The translations under genes and the position numbers were made by a program. 64,000 nt of DNA from Pohlia nutans (Eukaryota > Streptophyta > Bryopsida > Bryales > Mniaceae), in the NCBI GenBank assembly GCA_022496805.1, contig CM040090.1, positions 17,230,001-17,294,000 of the forward strand. Direction: 5' to 3'. This document shows, in pieces, positions 55,021 to 64,000 of this stretch (the first letter of the stretch is position 1; every line of letters starts with the position of its first letter). Below the pieces are notes generated by a model. That model did not search any database. It was given only the letters and a program-made list of their open reading frames with translations, and had not been told where the DNA came from.

Positions 55021-56172
55021 CTAGTTCAAGTTGTAGCATTTAAGGCGGATTTTGCCTTAGTTACTCGTGAGATTGATGATGTTGCCCATCTTTACCATGG
55101 TCCCCATGAAGTTGGTTCCAAATGTCTGAAATATTGTGTTAGCAGCCACTATGGACCGCATCTCAGCGTCTGTCTACAAGGTATGACTACATGTGAACAC
55201 ATCCTTGTTGGCCTGCATGTTCTTGTAGTACACTTCGTCTAGCTAGCTGGCGCCGACCTAGTCGTATCTAAGTTTAAACAAGTGTTGGCATTTTTGGCAC
55301 ACACATACTGTGAGTGACACTTGTTGCCTCCGCCGTTCCCGATGCTAGGGGCACTACTTATTGAGCACAATGATATGGGTTATATTTGAGGGCGTGGCTG
55401 CGAGACAATTCTAGATGGATTTGCAACCACTGTGCATAATTTGTGTGCTCTCGACAGTGCTACTATAGATGTCGTCCATTGACAAGTTGTTAGCACCAAA
55501 CTTAATTTTGAAATAGGCCACTGAGGCTTTTTTTTTGGCAATCTAATGGTGACATTTGCGGTAGATGACATTGAACTATCTTTGAGGCCCAAGGGTACTT
55601 TATAGGTGATCCTCTCTTTAGACAACTAAAAAAATCAAATATGATATATTGTCACGAGTTGAGTCATTTAACAAAACATAGATCATTTGTCGACACTAAA
55701 CATGTATAATTTGCAGCCAATTAAAAAAATGCCAAATGAATTGTTGGGGGAATCAATAGAGCTACACGTACAATCGAGTTTACAATGTGCAGTTGATTTG
55801 GGTTGTTGCAATTGACAAAAGATTTACAAATCTTGGATAGGTTTAATTGAGGCTATAGCCCGTGGCCAACTTTTAGTTTTTCTTACCAATCACGTTACCA
55901 ACATCAATCATGCCATAGACTCTTAAGTAATTAATTTAGAGCACTGGAATTCATTTGAAAAGCATATTATATACAGAGGACTGATTAGTACAAATAACCT
56001 TCTTAACACTGAATTGCGCGGCTAATGCAAGGATGTTGGCACACAATACCACAACATGATAGTATTCCTCCATTGCGGTCGTGACATCACCTAAATTTTC
56101 TGACCCGTAGAGGCCAATGGATTTCTCAGATTCATGTGTGTCGATGACCACTGATGTATCACATCCGTGCAT
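55021..56172 (-). pseudogene. Class III peroxidase pseudogene
   Basis: Three blocks on the minus strand read as a secretory plant peroxidase. 56172-55990: HGCDTSVVIDTHESEKS, then VVLCANILALAAQFSV (family GCDASVLLD and VSCADILALAARDSV). 55620-55440: YKVPLGLKDSSMSSTANVT and VALSRAHKL (family ALSGAHTIG, with the proximal heme His). 55240-55021: YYKNMQANKDVF, TDAEMRSIVAANTIFQTFG and MGTMVKMGNI to the final KCYNLN. In-frame stops occur at 55174-55176 (TAG) and 55057-55059 (TAA), the middle is frameshifted, and the N-terminal exon with the distal His (FHDC) is not found. It is therefore a decayed copy. Functional relatives oxidise cell-wall phenolics with H2O2. Confidence 0.85.
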
Positions 56173-58585
56173 TCAATGCAAAAATAAATGATACAATCAA
56201 TTCACATCAATGAATTTTTAATCAATCAACTTTGAGCATGCATGCTGGCTAGCAAGTTGTTAATGATTAGAAACCTTCTTCTAGTTTGGATGACAACATT
56301 GGTTAACGTAGCAACTTCAAATAATTATATTACTGTTGGGTTTGGCATTACCAGGGTGGCTATAACTCTAACGTGATGGAATACCGATTATATGAACAAG
56401 ACAATTGTGAAAAAAAGTATTTAGAAGACAACAAGCAAGGCCCCAACTTGGTGGTTCAGTGTTGAGTTCATAGAGTGTTTTGTAGAAGTCGAACACTAGT
56501 TTTACCTTTGTGGCCTGTGCAGTGGGTGTCAAAGTAGTGGCAGTCCATAATTTTATATATTCATGTAAGGAATAAAACTAAATATTATTTTCTATGAAAT
56601 AACATAGATATAAAACAACGTCTATAATATTAAAAAGTATGTAATTTTTTGACATCACAAAATATAAAACGATTGTTAATATATTAATCATCTTGAAAAA
56701 GAAACTCTTTATGTATGATATTAAGATGCAAGTTTAGATGTTATAAAGGTTTTGAAACTTTATGACCTATTCTATATAGTAAAATACAATTTGAAAATTA
56801 TCCTTAAATGACCAAAAATTAAATCTTTAGCTATATTTAGTTTATGTATATTGTAGTATATGATTTAATTTATATGAAGAGTTCCATATATTTAGTTTAT
56901 TTACTAAAAATGTATTTCAACACAAATAGAGCTTGCCAAAAATAGATTTGGCAATTCCGCTTTTTGAATATTTTAATCTTTGAATTTGAAAAATTAGTGA
57001 AATTTTTTTCTTAAACTTTTGGCCATTATCAAAATAATATAATTGGTGCCAAAGCCAATAATGTACTATGGTAGTAAAGTTGGACTTCAAAATCATTGAA
57101 ATGCATTATCTATAAATATTTGAAGTGAAAAATCAACCAGTCTAGGTCACTGATCTTTAGTTATGTTTTTAAAGGTGGTTTTGACTTTATTTGAATCAAG
57201 TTTTTTTCAACTCAAAGATATAGTTATTCTAAATTAATACTCAAAACCTAAAAGCTATATTATGCCTTATTGAAAAGTAAATAAGGGATGGAAAAATCAT
57301 ATAATTGCACATGGTATAAACAACATATATTGAGTGAGTTCTCCAAGAAACATTTAGTTTAATTTATGAGGAATTCAAAAAATTATGCATTGTACTCACA
57401 ACAACATTGTATGTTAATACATCTCTCGTACATTCTATATTTTGATATTCGATATTTGCTCATGTAATTTTTGTGAATGGGAATTGGCATTAGTTGACTA
57501 ATACAATGTTTGTTTTGCTAAGGTGACGATGAAGTAAACAAGCCTATAACCACCTTCTTTTTTACTAAAAAAAGACCAAACAATAGTATGCACATGTATA
57601 TTAGCATTGAAAAATACATTATTGGTGGAAATGGAAGATGAATGGGTTTTTAATGAAATTTGGCATTGATTGAATGAGAGTAGCACTTGGTATTGGGATG
57701 GAAGGTGAATTTGCATTGGGTGTTCTCATAGTAGGATCGTCTTTATGGTCTCAAAACCAAGTGCCATTTTTTGAAGTAGTGAATGTAGTGAATGTAGTAA
57801 AGCATGTAGTGTAAAAAGTTTTTGTTTATAAAATATTTTTAATGACATTTTCTCAATATCTAATTATAATATTCATTAAATGTATTTTTCAAAATTACTA
57901 GTCTTTGATGCATCAAATTTGATTTGTTATAGCAATGTAAAAAAATTGTTTTTTTGTAAAAAATAAGATTTAAAGGGTTTTTACCCTTTCCACATTGTTT
58001 TTGATATTTAAATTTTATATTTCACTAAATCACCATATGCACATGTATTTTAAGAAAAAATTCTTCTTATGAGTGTCATAATCTTGCAAATTTTTCCATT
58101 CTTAGATTTTAAAGGCTCATTAAATATCATGGAATGGAAAAACTAATTTAATTGTAGAATAAAACTCCATAATCATTCAACTAGTCACGTGAAACCACTT
58201 TATAATTGAATAATGAAGTTCCAATCATATATGATACTTTTTAAGCTACATTTAATTGAAATATTATATTGTATTTTCTACAAAATAATGTGGTGATAGC
58301 GGACTAAAAATAGATCGATCCAAAATATCATTGTGTGTAAACCCTACATACCCCTAAGCTTTAAAAATCTCACATCCATCATTTATGAAAAATTTACTAG
58401 AATTTTTCAAAGTCCATTTCTCAAAAACTCCATCACTCTGGATTACTTTTTCCACTAGCCCCTATCATGAGAACACTCCATTGACTTTGGAAATTTGTTA
58501 CATGGTAGGTTTTTAAATGACATTATGGTGATTATGTACACAACATGTTGTGGATAAGGCGGAGGACACAAATTTGAATAGTTAT
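56173..58585. other. AT-rich region, no gene
   Basis: Only short frames. The distal exon of the peroxidase relic was looked for here and not found. Near 57775-57800 there is a short direct repeat (gtagtgaatgtagtgaatgt). Confidence 0.4.
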
Positions 58586-58589
58586 TTAA

Positions 58590-60512
58590 CCCCTAAATGA
58601 TGGAGGGGGTAAGGGCAAAACATAAATGTGTTATAAAAAATTACTTCTTCAACTTTGATGAAGTTTGGTCCAAAAGAGAAAATGAGGAGCTTGATGTTTA
58701 GTAATTATCCATACGGTCAAATATCAAAAAATAGCTTTTTATCATCTCATAATGAATTTAGAAGCATTTACAGTGACGAGCAAAATTGAGTATTGATTTG
58801 AAACTTTTCGATTCAAACAACCATATCATGAGCATCAATGGGCAAAGTCCAAAAGTGAATTTGCAAAAGTTGTAGTGTGCGACATATAACACATTACTAC
58901 CGAAGTTTGAAGAGAAACTCAATTGTGATTTGAAAGAAAATGAATTTCAAAGTTAGCCATGTCTAAAACTCGGTTTTGTGCGCTACAAGTTGGAAGTACT
59001 TTAAATTTTGTGAATTTTTTCTTATAGCTTCAATAAAACTTTTTGTGCCTTGGTATGTTGGTATACATCGTTTTAGACTGTTGTACACAAAAATTGAAGG
59101 AAGTTGACATTCATAGAATTTAAAATATGGACAATTTGACAAACATGCAAATGATGTTGGTTTTCACGATATTTGAAATTTTTTTTGGATTTGAGAGTTT
59201 GGGACTACATTGGCCATTGTATAGAGAGCATAGGTTGCAATATGACCATTGTTACATCTTAATGCCTTTACATTTGAAATAGTTGTTGAATAGCCAAAGT
59301 GTTCAATTTATATATTAGAGTTGTATGATGCAGTTTTTTGGTTTGATTTTTTTGTACAAAGTCTAGGGTTCATGATGCACATACTCAATTAACCAATTGA
59401 AAAACTTGTTTTTTTTGTGTTCAGTATCATCAAAATATTGTCAATTTTATGAAAGTCAGTGTAATTTCTGGTAGTTTTGAATTTTTTGATGATATGGAAA
59501 ATAATATGTTTTTTAATTTTGATTTGTAGGATTGATTATGTGCGTCATGAACTCTAGTTTTTGTACAAAAATCCTAAACCAAAAAACTACATCGTATAGC
59601 TCCAATATATAAATTGAACGCATTGGCCTATTCAACAACTATTTCAAATGTAAAGGTATTAAGATGTAACAATGGTCATATTGCAACCTATGCTCTCTAT
59701 ACAATGGCCAATGTAGTCCCAAACTCTCAAATCCAAAAAAAAATTCAAATATCGTGAAAACCAACATCATTTGCATGTTTGTCAAATTGTCCATATTTTA
59801 AATTCTATGAATGTCAACTTCCTTCAATTTTTGTGTACAACAGTCTAAAACGATGTATACCAACATACCAAGGCACAAAAAGTTTTATTGAAGCTATAAG
59901 AAAAAATTCACAAAATTTAAAGTACTTCCAACTTGTAGCGCACAAAACCGAGTTTTAGACATGGCTAACTTTGAAATTCATTTTCTTTCAAATCACAATT
60001 GAGTTTCTCTTCAAACTTCGGTAGTAATGTGTTATATGTTGCACACCACAACTTTTGCAAATTCACTTTTGGACTTTGCCCATTGATGCTCATGATATGG
60101 TTGTTTGAATCGAAAAGTTTCAAATCAATACTCAGTTTTGTTTGTAAGTGTAACTTCAAATATTTATAAGAATCACAAATTTTATTTTTAGAATTTGAAA
60201 TTTTGTACGATTTGTTAAAACTAGACATTCTATTCTAAAATAAAAAATTGCAAATTTTTCAACAGAGAGAACATCATTACTTTCCCCAAATAGTAAGTTT
60301 TCTAATACTAGACAATGTAGAAGTGTTTTTCTTTGAAAATTTCTCCTGGATGGAGTTTAACTCGGATTGACATGATTCAAATTGGATTGGAAAGTAGACT
60401 TGATTACCTATTTAAAAATATTTTTTATTTTCTATAAAAATGTTTTTTCTATTTCGGGAAGCCCGTAAAAAAAGGGCAGAGACCATAAAATGGTTGATCC
60501 GTCACTTAGGGG
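58590..60512. mobile_element. TTAA-flanked element, copy 1, with nested insertion
   Basis: TTAA at 58586-58589 and 60513-60516. Termini cccctaaatgatggag and gatccgtcacttagggg are inverted in the outer 15 bp. The outer parts match copy 2 (61585-62125) almost base for base. It is interrupted by a 1380-bp foldback plus a duplicated TA. Subtracting those leaves 541 bp, exactly the length of copy 2. There is no transposase. piggyBac-like by TTAA, inferred. Confidence 0.88.
58771..60150. mobile_element. Foldback element with TA duplication (1380 bp)
   Basis: Two arms of about 620 bp, 58771-59390 and 59530-60150, are inverted copies with few differences around a loop of about 140 bp. Termini are cagtgacgagcaaaattgag and the reverse complement of ctcagttttgtttgtaagtg. 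It is flanked by TA at 58769-58770 and 60151-60152, while copy 2 of the host element has a single TA at the same place: a direct empty-site comparison. The TA duplication with CAGT terminus suggests Tc1/mariner mobilisation. No ORF spans it; an 87-codon frame in the right arm is a mirror artefact. Its transcript would form a long hairpin. Confidence 0.9.
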
Positions 60513-60516
60513 TTAA

Positions 60517-61580
60517 GCAATTGAATATATTTCTACAAGTGATATTCAAGTAGAACAAAATGCATTCTAGAGATTTTAGACTTTGATGGATATATTCCAA
60601 AAGAATATATTTTGTGAACTTTATAGAAGTTTCTTGTAAGTCCTTGACCTTTCTAGAGCCCTCTATGTAGGTTAGTAGGCCCAATTCATTCAAGTATCAA
60701 GTACTATATCATCTATAAGTGTCATATGCAAAATATGCAAAGATGATAAACGTTTAATGGTTTTATAGATACATGAGAATCTTGACTAAAATCATATGTA
60801 TACTAAAACTCCTTAAGTGTTACAACGTTGGTCGCATGTGAAGATGGTGATTATGTGAAATTTGTGTTAACAAAGAAGTGTATTCTAAGAGCATTGCCAT
60901 CCTTGACGCCAACTGCATAATTGGATGTAAATTAGGCGAGTCATTTCAAATATCATGGTCAACAACATATGAGGATACAAAGATTTGAGAGGGCATGTCA
61001 AAAGAATATTTAGGTATATTTTAGTTTGAGACAATGTAATCATAAACATATAATCCCTTTGTCTTGCAAAAAGACCTTGTTTCCAGTGAAATTCATGGAT
61101 TGAGCATTTTTTCACTGAAGTCTATGGATTGATCGTTGTTTTTATTGATATTTATAGATTAAGCTTAATTCTATAATTATAGAAGGAGTGTGTTGATTGT
61201 AATGAAAATCTATGAGTACAAAGGAAGTATTTGATTGCCAAAAAGTGTATATATAACCAAAAATCTATAACAATAATCTATAATCAGTATGATCAAAACC
61301 TATTATCAAAAAAGTTGAAAACCTACCATCAAAAAAGTTGAACCAGACTATTTTGGTGCCATTTTGACACCAAAGGCCGCATATAAGTCATTTTAGATTT
61401 TTAGTATCATCTTATCCATATTAAGTTGGTATGGAGGTTGACACCAAATCATCTTGATTGCATTTCAATCCACCATCATGGTGCCATGTTCACATGCCTT
61501 GAAGTTCCTGATGATGATCAACATGATCAAAATTAAGTGCAAACATTTTTGCAATGTCCTAAAGAAGTTGTTAAGCGAGC
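60517..61580. other. AT-rich spacer between the two TTAA elements
   Basis: No gene seen. Two small direct repeats of acctaccatcaaaaaagttg occur near 61300-61340. Confidence 0.4.
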
Positions 61581-61584
61581 TTAA

Positions 61585-62125
61585 CCCCTAAATGACGGAG
61601 GGGGTAAGGACAAAACATAAATGTGTTATAAAAAATTACTTCTTCAACTTTGATGAAGTTTGGTCCAAAAGAGAAAATGAGGAGCTTGATGCTTAGTAAT
61701 TATCCTTACGGTCAAATTTCAAAAAATAGCTTTTTATCATCTCATAATGAATTTAGAAGCATTTAACTTCAAATATTTATCAGAATCACAAATTTTATTT
61801 TTAAAATTTTGAAATTTTGTATGATTTGTTAAAACTAGACATTCTATTCTAAAATAAAAAAAGCAAATTTTTCAATGGAGAGAACATCATTACTTTCCCC
61901 AAATAGTAAATTTTCTAACACTAGACAATGTAGAAGTGTTTTTTCTTGAAAATTTCTCCCGGGTGGAGTTTAACTCGGATTGACATGATTCAAATTGGGT
62001 TGAAAAGTAGACTTGATTCCCTATTTGAAAATATTTTTTATTTTCTATAAAAATGTTTTTTCTATTTTGGGCAGCCCGTAAAAAAAGGGCAGAGACCATA
62101 AAATGGTTGATCCGTCACTTAGGGG
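61585..62125. mobile_element. TTAA-flanked element, copy 2 (541 bp)
   Basis: TTAA at 61581-61584 and 62126-62129. Termini cccctaaatgacggag and tccgtcacttagggg are inverted. It is the uninterrupted relative of the element at 58590 and provides the empty site for the foldback insertion. It has no coding capacity. Confidence 0.88.
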
Positions 62126-62129
62126 TTAA

Positions 62130-63780
62130 AGCACACATTAGGAGAAATATGGGGTCCCAAAGGGGCCATATAAGACAACCTGTGTTTGGTGAACCGGCTG
62201 CCCAAACACTCCTCTCCATGGACACCCATTGGTGAAGGTCGATGCCCGCTAACAGCGTCGGAAGCCGTAGTGCTGGCAATGTTGTCAGTGTTGGCAGCAT
62301 CGATTGGCTCGACCAACGGAACTGCACTGCTGGCACCACGGTGGTACTATTGGTGCCAGCGTGTGAAGCATATGGTTTTGCCTCAAATGTTCAGCACGTG
62401 CCAAAGGCAAAGGCCCCTTTGCTATCCCAGATTTCTTCTAATGATTGCTGGTGATGAATGAGTATAGTTGGAAATCATGGTTTTATTTTGGAAAAAAATT
62501 TAAGTTGGTGTCATGGTCCTTTTGTGTAACAAAGGGAGTACAGTTTATAGAGTGAAAAATAAAAAAGTCAAAATTTGAGGTCAAATTCAATCAATAAGAT
62601 TTTAACCAATAATTTTTTTTAGATTCATGAAACTTGTAACATGTGATTCTAGTCAAGACATGCATTCTTCCTATAAAAAGAAAAGAGACGTTTTGACATT
62701 TCACAAAATAATATTCTTACATAGAAATTTCATTCAAAAATATAATAGGTCTAAATGTAGTCTGTTCTAAGTGAAATATAATATGAGCATAGAATCTCTT
62801 TTTTCACAACATGTCCAAATTTTACTTCTTGATTATATTTTCTCAATTTATGAGAGCAATTAATATTGTAGGTCATTGTACATATTTAGAATATAAAGAA
62901 CTTTGATTTTGACATGCATGCTGAGAACTATTATGAGCACTTTGACCGTTGCCGGTCAAAATGTCATATTGTCCGGCCGAGTGGTGGGTGTATCAAACCT
63001 ACAAGCAGTGGACTCCTTTTCTATTTAGGCGTTTATGTGGGAATTTTCTAAGTTAAAATGGTGAAAAATGATAAAAAGTGGGCAAAATGGGTGAATGCCA
63101 AAAAATTACAGCACATCTAAAAGGTTGAATTGGACCATTAACAAGCACCTAAAGAACCCCAATCCGTCCACAAATTGCCCTAGACACTTAGTGCCTTAAA
63201 ATGGACTTAAATTTGGGATTTAGGCTCCCTAATTAGGATTTTTAGACCTAAACCTAAAAATTACAGCACAACTACAAACGATCACAAGGACCTCAAACTC
63301 CCATGATTGGGAGTTTGTTTGATTCCTAAGCCTTGCAAAAACACCTTAAACCTTATAAAGCACCCTTGTACTTGAAACAACACAATTTCAAACAATTAGG
63401 GTTTTTTGGGAAAATTTGGGCAGCGCTTCCGCATCGTGCCTAAAAACCCTAAATTTTTAACCCTAATTTGCAAAAAAATAACTAATTGACCTGATGAAAA
63501 TTGGGCAGCGCTTCTGTGCTATACCCTTCACCGGACCAATTTACACACACACAACAATACAACAAAGAACGTGCAAAAAACAAACATTCAACAATAAGTG
63601 GGAAAAAATAAAAAAAAGATACACACAAATATTTTTTAGAGAATCACAATTACCAATTTTAATAATAGGTTCCTTTCAAGCATCCTACTTAATACTAGGA
63701 CTAAATGATTCACCAAAAACTAGAGAAATGAATAAAAAAAAGGTAGGGAGTGTTCTCCCTCCCTAATATCACACTGTCCC
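62130..63780. other. Mixed region: GC-richer patch, then AT-rich DNA
   Basis: 62150-62460 is GC-richer and open in two plus frames (for example 62186-62461, 91 codons) without a recognisable motif; it may be a gene relic. The rest, to 63780, is AT-rich. ggcagcgcttc occurs twice in gcagcgcttccgcatcg and gcagcgcttctgtgcta contexts (63419, 63503). Confidence 0.35.
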
Positions 63781-63824
63781 TCCGTTATATCACCCTGTGA
63801 AGACAAGGGTGTCACCGTTCTGCG

Positions 63825-64000
63825 ATGGCGTCGGCAGGTCGTCGTGCTCGCGGTCTTCGCTTCCTTCGTTCTGAGCTCAATCTTCCCCGCTGTGGATTGA
63901 TCGCCGCCCTCGTGATTCTGTTTTGGTATTTTTCTTGTATAATTTATTGTTAAATTGATTCACATTGATTTTTTCATAATTATTTAAGTGTAAATGAATT
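63825..64000 (+). other. Possible 5' end of a gene leaving the window
   Basis: A GC-rich island starts at about 63810 with an ATG at 63825 encoding MASAGRRARGLRFLRSELNL, then LPRCGLIAALVILFW, and changes abruptly to AT-rich DNA near 63925, as at an exon-intron border (a tggtatttttc donor-like site). Too little is present to identify it. Confidence 0.25.

Noticed and set aside
59965..60228. 87-codon minus frame in the foldback right arm
   Set aside because: It lies in an inverted-repeat arm and the junction with the host element; the left-arm mirror does not preserve it.
62186..62461. 91-codon plus frame after TTAA copy 2
   Set aside because: No recognisable domain and two overlapping plus frames are equally open; noted only as a possible relic.

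Overview
The window is nuclear DNA from a streptophyte plant, most likely a seed-free land plant or a related alga. The evidence is a plant-type MscS-like (MSL) channel gene with GT-AG introns, a nuclear-type tRNA-Asn, a class III peroxidase relic, an S1/self-incompatibility-like secreted protein, MULE and Ulp1 transposon genes, and many small non-autonomous DNA transposons in AT-rich intergenic DNA. I cannot name the species.

Layout. 0-0.6 kb: two exons of a leucine-rich-repeat (LRR) gene fragment. 0.9-4.3 kb: a spliced Ulp1-type cysteine-protease gene carrying a 42-bp coding minisatellite. 7.2-10.5 kb, convergent to it: a MULE transposase with a DDE triad and SWIM finger; the two may belong to one Mutator-like element. 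11-13 kb: minisatellites, palindromes and a Harbinger-type MITE. 13.3-14.2 kb: an unrecognised membrane protein with one apparent homopolymer frameshift. 15.4-18.3 kb (minus): phase-consistent exons of an unrecognised gene whose introns hold two abutting MITEs. 20.9-33.3 kb: one LINE-type retrotransposon on the plus strand (ORF1, 2A-like peptides, APE endonuclease, reverse transcriptase, RNase H and a C-terminal extension), broken by stops, frameshifts and a nested MITE. 33.3-35.4 kb: tRNA-derived SINE relics and microsatellites. 38.6-42.6 kb (minus): an intact five-exon MSL gene of 999 residues. 43.6-45.8 kb (minus): a four-exon gene for a protein with a valine/proline-rich, articulin/alveolin-like core. 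51.0 kb: tRNA-Asn. 53.6-54.0 kb: an S1-like secreted protein. 55.0-56.2 kb (minus): a class III peroxidase pseudogene. 58.6-62.1 kb: two copies of a TTAA-flanked element, one carrying a 1.38-kb TA-flanked foldback insertion. The rest is AT-rich DNA without recognisable genes.

The only gene that is both recognised and intact with a clear cellular role is the MSL channel. The articulin-like gene and the S1-like gene also look intact. Most other coding DNA belongs to mobile elements or is broken. The most novel features are the articulin/alveolin-like gene, the LINE with two 2A-like motifs, and at least four MITE groups classifiable from their own terminal repeats and target duplications: an 8-bp-TSD group, TTA/TAA Harbinger-like elements, TTAA-flanked elements and a TA-flanked foldback.
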